Shown: one piece after another, positions 1 to 7,472 of the stretch
Layout of the letters: each line of letters opens with the position of its first letter
How positions within the stretch are numbered: the stretch's first letter is position 1
NCBI GenBank assembly: GCA_016191525.1
Contig: JACPOK010000039.1
Coordinates: 62,001-126,000 of the forward strand
From: Burkholderiales bacterium
GTDB lineage: Bacteria > Pseudomonadota > Gammaproteobacteria > Burkholderiales > Burkholderiaceae_C
Reading direction: 5' to 3'
Length of the DNA stretch: 64,000 nt
Translations under genes and position numbers: made by a program
Notes under the pieces: generated by a model
Told to the model about the DNA's origin: nothing
The model's database searches: none
What the model saw: the letters and a program-made list of their open reading frames with translations, nothing else

Positions 1-1
1 T

Positions 2-298
2 TCTGACGGCACCGTCTCCAACAGCGCCGCACGCCAGGTCTTTGACGCGCTGTGGGGCGGCGAAGGCAACAACGTCGACTCCATCATCGAGACCAGGGGC
101 CTGAAGCAGATGAACGATTCCGGCGCGCTGGAAAAAATCATCGATGACGTGATCGCCGCCAATGCCGACAACGTGGCCCAGTTCCGCGCCGGCAAGGACA
201 AGGCGTTCAACGCGCTGGTTGGGCAGGCCATGAAGGCCAGCAAGGGCAAGGCGAACCCGGCGCAGGTCAATGACCTGCTGCGCAAAAAACTCGGCTAG
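2..298 (+). CDS. gatB: Aspartyl/glutamyl-tRNA amidotransferase subunit B, C-terminal part
   Basis: Only the last 98 residues are inside the window; the gene starts upstream. GatB is the subunit of the GatCAB complex that binds the misacylated Glu-tRNA(Gln) or Asp-tRNA(Asn) and activates it for transamidation in the cytoplasm. The visible part matches the helical YqeY-like tail domain of GatB: it includes [18 protein letters not shown], then [20 protein letters not shown], and the typical ending in which a short helix with paired lysines closes the protein. Its TAG stop interlocks with the TAG stop of the convergent gene through a shared CTAG at 295-298. Confidence 0.93.
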   Translation, partial: SDGTVSNSAARQVFDALWGGEGNNVDSIIETRGLKQMNDSGALEKIIDDVIAANADNVAQFRAGKDKAFNALVGQAMKASKGKANPAQVNDLLRKKLG

Positions 299-957
299 GG
301 TTTGGCGGGCTTTGCGGGCGCGGCAGCCGAGGCGGCCTGCGGCCCCCACAGCGGCTTGAGCTTGGCCAGTTCCTCGTCGAAGCGGGTGTTGATCCGCTTC
401 CTTTCGGCGGCCTGGTCGGCGGCCAGCCGCTTCTGGGTGGCCATCATCTGGTCCGCCTCTTCAATCTGGCGTTTCAGCTTCGGCGGCGCCTTGCTCATGT
501 CGCGCTTGTAGAACTCGGCCTCGGAGTCCAGCAGCTTGCGCTGCGACGCCAGTTCCTGCGTGCGCCTGGCAGTGGCCGCGCTCACTTCCTCCACCGGGGC
601 CAGCGCCGCGGTCCGTTCCTGGTCGTGGCTGGCCCGGTTGGGGTAGCGTGTGGCCAGGGCCTGGTCGCGTTTGCGCTCCTCGGCCTGCTTTGCGCGTTCC
701 TCGTTTGCCTTGCGCGCCTTTTCCTCTTCCGCGGCCCGCTCTTCCTTGGTCAGCTCGGGCGCCACCTTGCGCCGCACCGTGCCGCTGGGGTTGAGCTCCT
801 TTTGCTCCCGGTCCAGGCATTCAGCGATGGGCCGGTCTGCCGTCAGGCGCTTGCCCTTGGAGTCGATGCAGGTATAGATGCCCTGCGCCTGGGCTGGAGC
901 GATAAAACCGCCGCACAGAAAAGCTGCGGCAAAAGCTCGTTGCGTAATTCCCAACAC
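295..957 (-). CDS. DUF4124-like secreted coiled-coil protein
   Basis: A 220-residue protein with an N-terminal signal peptide (residues 1 to about 23, ending APAQAQ). A short segment with two cysteines follows ([12 protein letters not shown] ... AECLDREQ), which resembles the DUF4124 domain found near the N-terminus of many small beta-proteobacterial envelope proteins. The rest (about residues 60-200) is Lys/Glu/Arg/Ala-rich and predicted to be a long alpha-helical coiled coil, ending in an Ala/Pro tail. I chose the GTG at 957 because AGAGGA lies just upstream and the signal peptide starts there; an in-frame start further upstream would put charged residues before it. It lies 14 bp downstream of pyrE on the same strand, so co-transcription is likely. 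No enzymatic function is evident. Confidence 0.75.
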   Translation of the reverse strand: MLGITQRAFAAAFLCGGFIAPAQAQGIYTCIDSKGKRLTADRPIAECLDREQKELNPSGTVRRKVAPELTKEERAAEEEKARKANEERAKQAEERKRDQALATRYPNRASHDQERTAALAPVEEVSAATARRTQELASQRKLLDSEAEFYKRDMSKAPPKLKRQIEEADQMMATQKRLAADQAAERKRINTRFDEELAKLKPLWGPQAASAAAPAKPAKP

Positions 958-971
958 GGTTCCTGTCCTCT

Positions 972-1652
972 TTACTCCACGCCGTAACGCCGGCGGTAGG
1001 CGAGCACCCTGGCGTGATGCGCGCCGAGCGCATCCCCGCTGTGCCGTTCCAGATACTGGAGCAAATCGGAAAGCCGTGCAATCGCGCAAACCTCAAGGCC
1101 CAGTTGGCCGCGCACGTATTGCACTGCCGAGTGGGCCACGTCGGCGCCGTTCTCGGTGGCCATTTCCTGCCGGTCCAGGGCGATGGCCACCGCATGCGGC
1201 GTGGCGCCGGCGGCCTGGATGATGGTGATGGATTCGCGCGCCGCAGTGCCTGCCGACATCACATCGTCAACAACCAGCACCCGGCCCCGCACCGGCGCGC
1301 CCACCAGCGTGCCGCCTTCGCCATGGTCCTTGGCTTCCTTGCGGTTGTAGGCATAGGGCACATTGCGCCCCAGGCTGGCCAACTCCACCGCCACCACCGC
1401 GGCCAGGGGAATGCCCTTGTAGGCCGGGCCGAAAATCATGTCGAATTCAATGCCGGAGGCGATGATGCTGCGCGCATAGAATTGCGCCAGCCGCCCCAGC
1501 TTGGCGCCGTCGTCGAACAGGCCGGCATTGAAGAAGTACGGCGACAGGCGCCCGGCCTTGGTCTTGAATTCACCAAAGCGCAGCACGCCGGCATCCACCG
1601 CGAACTGCACGAAATCCTGGGCCAGCTGATCCTGGCTGCCACCTGCCACCAT
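972..1652 (-). CDS. pyrE: Orotate phosphoribosyltransferase
   Basis: A 226-residue enzyme that joins orotate and PRPP to give OMP in de novo pyrimidine synthesis (cytoplasm). The type I PRTase signature VLVVDDVMSAGTA, which binds PRPP, is intact; the catalytic-loop segment RKEAKDHGEGG and the N-terminal FGEFKTKAGRLSPYFFN are typical. The ATG at 1652 has AAGGAA seven bases upstream; this fits the usual family length and N-terminus better than longer in-frame options. Its start codon overlaps that of the divergent xth by two bases within a CATG palindrome, so there is no room for a conventional divergent promoter region outside the coding sequences. The DUF4124-like gene follows 14 bp downstream. 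Confidence 0.95.
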   Translation of the reverse strand: MVAGGSQDQLAQDFVQFAVDAGVLRFGEFKTKAGRLSPYFFNAGLFDDGAKLGRLAQFYARSIIASGIEFDMIFGPAYKGIPLAAVVAVELASLGRNVPYAYNRKEAKDHGEGGTLVGAPVRGRVLVVDDVMSAGTAARESITIIQAAGATPHAVAIALDRQEMATENGADVAHSAVQYVRGQLGLEVCAIARLSDLLQYLERHSGDALGAHHARVLAYRRRYGVE

Positions 1653-2454
1653 GGGAAATTCCTTGTTCAAGCTCACCAGCCTCAATCTCAACGGCATCCG
1701 CTCCGCCGCCAGCAAGGGCGTGGAGGCCTGGATCGCGAAGCTCAAGCCGGATTGTATTTGCGTACAGGAAGTCAAGGCGCAGGCCGCCGACGTGGAGGGC
1801 CGCTTCGAGGAACTGGCCGGCCTGAAGGGCCACTTCCACTTTGCGCAGAAAAAAGGCTATTCGGGCGTGGCGGTATACAGCCGGCACGCTCCCAGCGATG
1901 TCATCGTGGGCTATGGTTCAAAGGAATTCGACGCCGAAGGCCGCTATGTCGAGATGCGCTTCGATACGCCGGCGCGCAAGTTTTCCGTCATCAGCTGCTA
2001 CTTCCCTTCGGGCTCGTCGGGTGAAGAGCGGCAGCAGGCGAAGTTCCGCTTCCTGGACGAGTTCGATCCTTACCTCGTCAGGCTGAAGAAGCAGCGTGAG
2101 TTCATCCTGTGCGGCGACGTGAACATCGCGCACCAGGAAAAAGACCTGAAGAACTACAAGAGCAACAAGAAGAACAGCGGCTTCCTGCCCGAAGAGCGGG
2201 CCTGGATGACCCGATTGCTGTCGGAGACCGGCCTGGTCGACGTGTACCGGCGCCTCAAGCCCGACACCACCGAGGAGTGCTACACATGGTGGAGTAACCG
2301 TGGCCAGGCTTACCTGAACAACGTGGGCTGGCGGCTGGACTACCACCTTGCCACCCCGGCCATTGCACAACTGGCGCGCACCGAGGCTATCTACAAGGCG
2401 GAGAAATTCTCCGACCACGCACCGATCACGGTGGAGTACGAACTGGCGCTCTAA
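1651..2454 (+). CDS. xth: Exodeoxyribonuclease III (AP endonuclease)
   Basis: A 267-residue member of the EEP (exonuclease-endonuclease-phosphatase) family that cleaves 5' to abasic sites and degrades duplex DNA 3'-5' in base excision repair. Visible active-site motifs in order: LNLNGIRSA near the N-terminus, CVQEVKAQ with the metal-binding Glu, the GDVNIAHQEKDLKN loop, WWSNRGQAY, and the C-terminal SDHAPITVEY with the catalytic Asp-His pair. Length is normal for the family. The ATG at 1651 has no obvious ribosome-binding site; a TTG at 1663, immediately before the first conserved residues, is an alternative. The gene is divergent from pyrE, with the two start codons overlapping. Confidence 0.94.
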   Translation: MGNSLFKLTSLNLNGIRSAASKGVEAWIAKLKPDCICVQEVKAQAADVEGRFEELAGLKGHFHFAQKKGYSGVAVYSRHAPSDVIVGYGSKEFDAEGRYVEMRFDTPARKFSVISCYFPSGSSGEERQQAKFRFLDEFDPYLVRLKKQREFILCGDVNIAHQEKDLKNYKSNKKNSGFLPEERAWMTRLLSETGLVDVYRRLKPDTTEECYTWWSNRGQAYLNNVGWRLDYHLATPAIAQLARTEAIYKAEKFSDHAPITVEYELAL

Positions 2455-2458
2455 CCTC

Positions 2459-2543
2459 GTCGTTCCCGCGCAGGCGGGAACCCAGAGCGTCCGAATTCAA
2501 AAGCCCGGGAGCACTGGGTCCCCGCTTCCGCGGGGATGACGGA
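2459..2543. repeat. REP-like palindromic doublet
   Basis: Two hairpins lie between the convergent ends of xth and pldA. The left has an 8-bp perfect stem (GTTCCCGC, loop GCAG, GCGGGAAC; 2462-2481). The right has a 7-bp stem (TCCCCGC, loop TTCC, GCGGGGA; 2519-2536) followed by TGACGG. The stretches CCCAG and CTGGG next to the hairpins make the pair an imperfect large inverted repeat, as in REP/BIME elements. A related hairpin sits inside putA at 48567-48597. It may also slow converging transcription, but there is no T-tract. Confidence 0.75.
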
Positions 2544-2546
2544 TGG

Positions 2547-3719
2547 CTACCAGTCCACCAGCGCCAGCCCAACGCTGAACACATTGCGTTTGCGGTTGTA
2601 GTCCAGCAGGCTGTCGCCGTAGCCGCTGAAGGCCTGCACATGCAGCCGCAGGTCGTTCAGGTTGCCCACGCGGTTGCCGCGGCCCAGCGCCCTGAAGTAT
2701 TCCAGCCGCACCGAGCCGTTGCTGTTGGAGCCGAACGCGGTGCGCACCGTGCCGGAAAAGGTGTTCTTCGCGTCGGCATGCCAGGTGGCGGTGAGCTCGC
2801 CGCGCCCGATCAGGTCGGTGATGTCGGGGTTGTCGTCGCCGCCGCTTTCGCCCAGCCGCTTCCAGATGCGGCCTTCCAGCGAGAAGCGGCTGTCCAGGTC
2901 CAGGCCCGCCATCAGGATGCCGCGGTTCCAGCTGCGCGACAGCGGCAGCGTGCGCCCGTTCGACTGGTGCGAGATGCCCAGGCCCGCATAACGCAGCCGC
3001 ATGCCGCCGGGCAGGCCCACATCCAGCGGGTAGATGTACATGGCCTCGGGCTCGTAGTCGGTGGTGCGGAAGGGGCGCGAGATGCCGCCGCTGAAAAACT
3101 GCCAGTACGACTGCTGGGTAAAGCCCACCCACAGCGAATCGCTCAGCGTGCCGTTGCCGCGCGTGAGCAGGTTCTTCGCCACCTTGATGCGCGCCGACAG
3201 CTGGATGCGGGTTTCGGTATCGCGGTAGCTTTCCGCCGTGGTGGCGCTGCGGCCCGCGGCCGGCGAGGTCGGCTGGTTGTTGACGCCGTCGGAGGCCACG
3301 ATGTCCATCGAGATCGGCCGGTAGCCGCGCAGCTCGAAGGTGCCGCAGTCGGTTTCCTTCTGCAGCTCCCAGAAGCGCGACAGGCTGGAGTAGTTGTTGT
3401 CCTGGCAGCCGTTGACGCCCGCCACCACGGGCAGCGCGGGCGGCGGCGCGATGCCCAGCGCCACGCTGGAGGCCGGCGCCACCGCCGCGGCGGGCGCGGA
3501 TTGCTGCTGCTGGGCCCAGCGGTCGAAGCAGGCCAGCCGTGCCGCGCCGTCGGGCGTGGCGGAGCAGACCTGCCAGCTTTCCAGCCGCACGCTGGGCGGG
3601 GCCGCCGTGGCTGCGGCCTGGCCCCAGGCGGCCGGCGCGGCGGCGATGCCGGTGGCCAGCGCCAGCGCGCCCAGGCGCCAGCGGCGGTTATCAATGCGGG
3701 GGGTGCGAACAATCGCCAT
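2547..3719 (-). CDS. pldA: Outer-membrane phospholipase A
   Basis: A 390-residue OMPLA-family protein that hydrolyses acyl chains of phospholipids in the outer membrane, normally when lipid asymmetry is lost. It has a signal peptide (residues 1-34), a low-complexity Pro/Ala linker to about residue 100, then a beta-barrel. The catalytic motif HQSNG gives His251 and Ser253, and SRSWNR gives the supporting Asn265, in the spacing known for the family. The C-terminus ends in an aromatic residue (LALVDW), as barrel proteins often do, and the preceding GYGDSLLDYN segment is characteristic. AGGAAGG lies about ten bases before the ATG. The 100-residue N-terminal extension is longer than in the E. coli enzyme and of unknown purpose. 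Confidence 0.92.
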   Translation of the reverse strand: MAIVRTPRIDNRRWRLGALALATGIAAAPAAWGQAAATAAPPSVRLESWQVCSATPDGAARLACFDRWAQQQQSAPAAAVAPASSVALGIAPPPALPVVAGVNGCQDNNYSSLSRFWELQKETDCGTFELRGYRPISMDIVASDGVNNQPTSPAAGRSATTAESYRDTETRIQLSARIKVAKNLLTRGNGTLSDSLWVGFTQQSYWQFFSGGISRPFRTTDYEPEAMYIYPLDVGLPGGMRLRYAGLGISHQSNGRTLPLSRSWNRGILMAGLDLDSRFSLEGRIWKRLGESGGDDNPDITDLIGRGELTATWHADAKNTFSGTVRTAFGSNSNGSVRLEYFRALGRGNRVGNLNDLRLHVQAFSGYGDSLLDYNRKRNVFSVGLALVDW

Positions 3720-3836
3720 GGGCGCGGCCTTCCTGGTGGGTGTAGCTCAACGGTGGGGAGCCGTTGAACTTAGCAGGCACCGGCGCCCGCGCTTGTAGGC
3801 CGCCGCCTGATTTCGACGGGCGGCGCCAAAAAGAAG

Positions 3837-4259
3837 CTAAGGCAGCTTGCGCAGCACGAAGGGCCGCGCCACCCGCTCGCTGGCGGCCTGCCAGCTGCCG
3901 CGGATCTCGCGCCCGCAGGAGCCCTCGACCACGTCACCGATCCAGGTCGCGCTGATGCTCACCCCGTCGGTGGACTCTTCCAGCGAGAACTCGCCTTCGT
4001 CCACGTCGCCTGCCAGCAGGGCCTTCTCGCCGTTGCGGTTCACCGCGCCGCTCACGCTCTCGGCCATGCTGGCATGCGGCTCCAGCAGCAGGGTGGCGCC
4101 GCGCGGCAGGCCCTCGAACTCGGCGCGCCACATGCCCACGAGGTGCCGGTGCGTCACCTCGGCCGCCTTGGGGCACGGATTCTCAGGTGGCGATTGGGCT
4201 GCAGAGCGCATGGATAAAGCGCAGGCAGCTATCAAAAACAGAGCAACACGGATTTTCAT
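3837..4259 (-). CDS. Small secreted protein of unknown function, coupled to rep
   Basis: A 140-residue protein with a signal peptide (about residues 1-22) and a mature part containing the segment HLVGMWRAEFEGLPRG, two cysteines (NPCPKA and EGSCGREI) and alternating polar/hydrophobic stretches that suggest a beta-rich fold. I do not recognise the family. The ATG overlaps the TGA stop of rep as ATGA, which indicates translational coupling, and this decides the start. The signal-peptide region coincides with a copy of a dispersed repeat (4197-4247), so the export signal may have been created by repeat insertion. Confidence 0.75.
   Translation of the reverse strand: MKIRVALFLIAACALSMRSAAQSPPENPCPKAAEVTHRHLVGMWRAEFEGLPRGATLLLEPHASMAESVSGAVNRNGEKALLAGDVDEGEFSLEESTDGVSISATWIGDVVEGSCGREIRGSWQAASERVARPFVLRKLP
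4197..4247. repeat. Dispersed Comamonadaceae-type repeat, copy A (inside coding sequence)
   Basis: About 51 bp beginning GGCTGCAGAGCGC and ending GGCAGCTAT...GAGCAAC. It aligns along its full length with the intergenic copy B at 41594-41644 and shares its first 13 bases exactly with copy C at 10904. Here it is read on the minus strand as the signal peptide and following residues of the gene at 3837-4259. Confidence 0.7.
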
Positions 4260-6352
4260 GGCACGCTGGCCCCGGCGGCCGCCGGCGCGGCCGCGCTGTC
4301 CACAGCCTTTTTCGCGAACTCGGCGCGCAGGGCCTTGAGCTTTTCGCGCGGGTCTTCGCGCGTGGTCGCCTTGTCCAGCGACATCTCGGCAATGAAGCGG
4401 CTGGGCTGGGCGCTCACCATCTCGCGGCCCTTCTTGCGCTTCTTGGTCCAGGAGACCGCCAGCGAGCGCTGCGCGCGGGTGATACCCACGTACATCAGGC
4501 GGCGCTCTTCCTGCAGCCGCTGCAGGATGCCCTCGCTCATGGGGCCGTCGGCGCGGCCGGTGGGGTTGTCGTCGTCGCCCAGCTTGAAGGGCAGCATGCC
4601 CTCGGTCACGCCCACCAGCATCACGTGCGGCCATTCCAGGCCCTTGGCGGCGTGCAGAGTCGACAGTGTCACCACGTTCTGGTCAGTCTCCCGCTCGCTG
4701 ATGGTCGACAGCAGGGCAATTGTCTGCGCCACTTCCAGCAGGCTTTTCTTCTCGGTTTCCAGGCTCACTCCGGCCGTGTCGTCAATGGTGCCGCCAGCGC
4801 GCTGGCTCATCCAGTCGCAGAAATCCAGCACGTTGGTCCAGCGGCTGGCGGCCAGCTTCTCGCTGTCCTCGCCGTCGTAAAGGTGCTTTTCATAGTCGAT
4901 TTCCTTCAGCCATTCCAGGATGAAGGCGCGCGAGTCCTCGGCGCCGTGGGTGTGGCGGGCGCGGTATTCCAGGTCGTTCACATAGCGGCCGAACTCGTGC
5001 AGGCTGCCCACCGCCTTGGCCGGCAGCACCGAGCCCAGCGAGGAGGAGAACAGCGCCTCGAACAGGCTCACCTTGTATTTGCTGGCGAAGGTGCCCAGGT
5101 TCTGCAGCGTGGTGTGGCCGATGCCGCGCTTGGGCGTGGTGATGGCGCGCAGGAAGGCGGGGTCATCGTCGTTGTTGATCCACAGCCGGAACCAGGCGCA
5201 CAGGTCCTTGATTTCCGCGCGGTCGAAAAAGCTCTGGCCGCCCGATACCTTGTACGGAATGGCCGCCTTGCGCAGCGCCTTCTCGAACACGCGGGCCTGG
5301 TGGTTGGCGCGGTACAGCACCGCGAACTCCTTCCACTCCTGGCCGATTCCGTTGGCCCGCGTCGACTGGATGCGCGCCACGGTGCGCTCGGCCTCGTGCT
5401 CCTCGCTGTCGGCATCCACCACGCGCACCGGCTCGCCTTCGCCCAGCTCGGAAAACAGCGTCTTGGGATACAGCTTGGGGTTGGGGCCGATCACGTTGTT
5501 GGCGGCGCGCAGGATGGCGCCGGTGGAGCGGTAATTCTGTTCGAGCTTCACCACCTTCAGCTGCGGGAAGTCCAGCGGCAGGCGTTTCAGGTTGTCCAGC
5601 GTGGCACCGCGCCAGCCGTAGATCGACTGGTCGTCGTCGCCCACCGCGGTGAAGCGCGCGCGCTCACCCACCAGCAGCTTGAGCACCTCGTATTGGGTGG
5701 CGTTGGTGTCCTGGTATTCATCCACCAGCACGTGGCCCAATTGCGCCTGCCACTTCTCGCGCACTTCGGCGTGGTCCTGCAGCAGCTTCAGCGGCAGGCC
5801 GATCAGGTCGTCGAAGTCCACGCTCTGGTAAGCCGCCAGCCGCTCCTCGTAGCGCGCCATGATGCGCGCCGTCACGCGCTCGTTGTCGTCCTTCGCCTGG
5901 GCCTCGGCCTGCGCGGCGTTCAGCCCCATGTTCTTCCACAGGCTGATGGCCCATTGCCACTGGCGCGCGGTGGCCGCGTCGGTGCTGCCGCCGGCGTCCT
6001 TCAGGATGCTGGTGACGTCGTCACTGTCAAGAATGGAGAACTGGGGCTTCAGGCCCAGCGCCGCGCCGTCCTGGCGCAGCATGCGCACGCCCAGCGCGTG
6101 GAAGGTGCAGATCAGAACGCCCTTGGCCTCGCGCCCGATCAGCCCCTTGGCCCGCTCGCGCATTTCAGCGGCGGCCTTGTTGGTGAAGGTGATCGCCGCG
6201 ATGCGCTGCGGCTCCAGCCCCGCGGTGATCAGCCGAGCTATCTTGTGGGTGATGACGCGGGTCTTGCCGGAACCGGCGCCCGCCAGCACCAGACAGGGCC
6301 CATGCATGTAATTGACTGCTTCTTGCTGGGCGAGGTTGAGGCCGGCGGACAT
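4256..6352 (-). CDS. rep: ATP-dependent DNA helicase Rep (UvrD/Rep family)
   Basis: A 698-residue superfamily 1A helicase that translocates 3'-5' on single-stranded DNA and helps replication forks pass bound proteins. Motifs in order: Q-motif LNLAQQEAV, Walker A GAGSGKT (residues 24-31), TFTNKAAAEM (Ia), DEYQDTN (II, Walker B), GDDDQSIYGWRGA (III), KLEQNYRST (IV), TLHAAKGLEWPHV (V) and YVGITRAQ (VI). The Rep-type sequence and length, without the long UvrD C-terminal region, favour rep. The ATG at 6352 starts at the family N-terminus; the frame stays open much further, but only because it lies opposite the next gene. The small secreted protein gene overlaps its stop codon. Confidence 0.93.
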   Translation of the reverse strand: MSAGLNLAQQEAVNYMHGPCLVLAGAGSGKTRVITHKIARLITAGLEPQRIAAITFTNKAAAEMRERAKGLIGREAKGVLICTFHALGVRMLRQDGAALGLKPQFSILDSDDVTSILKDAGGSTDAATARQWQWAISLWKNMGLNAAQAEAQAKDDNERVTARIMARYEERLAAYQSVDFDDLIGLPLKLLQDHAEVREKWQAQLGHVLVDEYQDTNATQYEVLKLLVGERARFTAVGDDDQSIYGWRGATLDNLKRLPLDFPQLKVVKLEQNYRSTGAILRAANNVIGPNPKLYPKTLFSELGEGEPVRVVDADSEEHEAERTVARIQSTRANGIGQEWKEFAVLYRANHQARVFEKALRKAAIPYKVSGGQSFFDRAEIKDLCAWFRLWINNDDDPAFLRAITTPKRGIGHTTLQNLGTFASKYKVSLFEALFSSSLGSVLPAKAVGSLHEFGRYVNDLEYRARHTHGAEDSRAFILEWLKEIDYEKHLYDGEDSEKLAASRWTNVLDFCDWMSQRAGGTIDDTAGVSLETEKKSLLEVAQTIALLSTISERETDQNVVTLSTLHAAKGLEWPHVMLVGVTEGMLPFKLGDDDNPTGRADGPMSEGILQRLQEERRLMYVGITRAQRSLAVSWTKKRKKGREMVSAQPSRFIAEMSLDKATTREDPREKLKALRAEFAKKAVDSAAAPAAAGASVP

Positions 6353-6427
6353 TCGGGAAAGGGAGAGGGGAGGTACTGCGAGAGAGAAGCGGCGAATCAT
6401 ACCGGTCCGGCCTGAGACAATGGCGCC

Positions 6428-7393
6428 GTGCTCGATGTCCTGCTGGTCACCTTCCCCTTCTTCGCGCTGGTCCTGTGCGGCTACGTCGCGGCGCGCAGGC
6501 GCATGCTGCCGCTGGACGCGATTTCCGGCTTGAACAGCTTCGTGCTGTATTTCGCGCTGCCCTGCATGCTGTACCGCTTCGGCTCCGCCACACCCATCGC
6601 CCAGCTGCTGGACGGCGCGGCCATCGCGGTGTACCTGCTGTGCGCGCTGGTGATGGTGGGCTTCGTGGTGGCGGCCAGCATGAACCGGCGCATCCGCTGG
6701 AACGACGCCTCGTTCGGCGCGCTGGTGGCCGCTTTTCCCAACACCGGCTTCATGGGCGTGCCGTTGCTGGTGGCGCTGCTGGGCGCTGCCGCCGCGGGCC
6801 CGGCCATCCTTACCATCCTGGTGGACTTGGTGGTGACCACATCGCTGTGCATCGCGCTGTCGCGGCTGGACGGCGCCGACCAGCACGGTGCGAGCACCGC
6901 CGCCAAAAAAGCGCTTCAAGGTGTCGCGCTGAACCCAATGCCCTGGGCAATTGTTCTCGGTGGTGTGGCATCGTGGCTGCGGCTGGAACCGATCAAGCCG
7001 GTGATGCAGACGTTGGGCCTGCTGGCCGATGCCGCCTCGCCGGTCGCGCTGTTCACCATCGGCGCGGTGCTGGCCCGCTCCCAGATGATGGCCGCGCTGC
7101 AGGAACACGCGCCCATGCCGCTGCGCGATTTCGTGCCGGTGGCTGTTACAAAATTGGTGGTGCACCCCCTTTTGGTGCTGCTGGTGGGCGCCGCCGCCAT
7201 TTACCTGGGCTTGCCGCTGGACAAATTCGCGCTCACCGTGATGGTGCTGGTGGCCGCCTTGCCCAGTGCCAGCAACGTTTCACTGCTGGCCGAGCGCTTC
7301 GGCGCCGACACCGGCCGCATCGCCCGCATCATCCTTTTGACTACGGCCGCCGCTTTCCTGACCTTTTCCGGGGCCGTCGCGCTGCTGACCTGA
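6428..7393 (+). CDS. AEC-family membrane transporter
   Basis: A 321-residue polytopic inner-membrane protein with about ten hydrophobic segments and the two-half layout of the auxin efflux carrier (AEC) family, related in fold to bile-acid/sodium symporters. Conserved-looking segments are the N-terminal LNSFVLYFALPCMLYRF, the AFPNTGFMGVPLL motif and the C-terminal LPSASNVSLLAERFG motif. Substrates of bacterial members include malate and malonate; the substrate cannot be told here. Translation starts at GTG 6428, the first in-frame start before the first membrane helix. It is divergent from rep, with 75 bp between the starts. Confidence 0.87.
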   Translation: MLDVLLVTFPFFALVLCGYVAARRRMLPLDAISGLNSFVLYFALPCMLYRFGSATPIAQLLDGAAIAVYLLCALVMVGFVVAASMNRRIRWNDASFGALVAAFPNTGFMGVPLLVALLGAAAAGPAILTILVDLVVTTSLCIALSRLDGADQHGASTAAKKALQGVALNPMPWAIVLGGVASWLRLEPIKPVMQTLGLLADAASPVALFTIGAVLARSQMMAALQEHAPMPLRDFVPVAVTKLVVHPLLVLLVGAAAIYLGLPLDKFALTVMVLVAALPSASNVSLLAERFGADTGRIARIILLTTAAAFLTFSGAVALLT

Positions 7394-7472
7394 AGCCCCT
7401 TTCGCCGGGTTGTTACGCGTTGACACACAGCGGCGGAGGGGAAAAAATGGTCCCTCTTACCAGGAGTTAGCC

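Noticed and set aside
3747..3767. Dyad TCAACGG / CCGTTGA upstream of pldA as a terminator
   Set aside because: The stem is only 7 bp and no T-tract follows on either strand; it could be a weak regulatory site, but nothing more supports it.
4187..6415. A 742-codon open frame on the plus strand opposite rep
   Set aside because: It is an antisense shadow: rep has all helicase motifs in the other strand, while this frame is His/Gln/Arg/Leu-rich with no domain. High GC keeps many antisense frames open.
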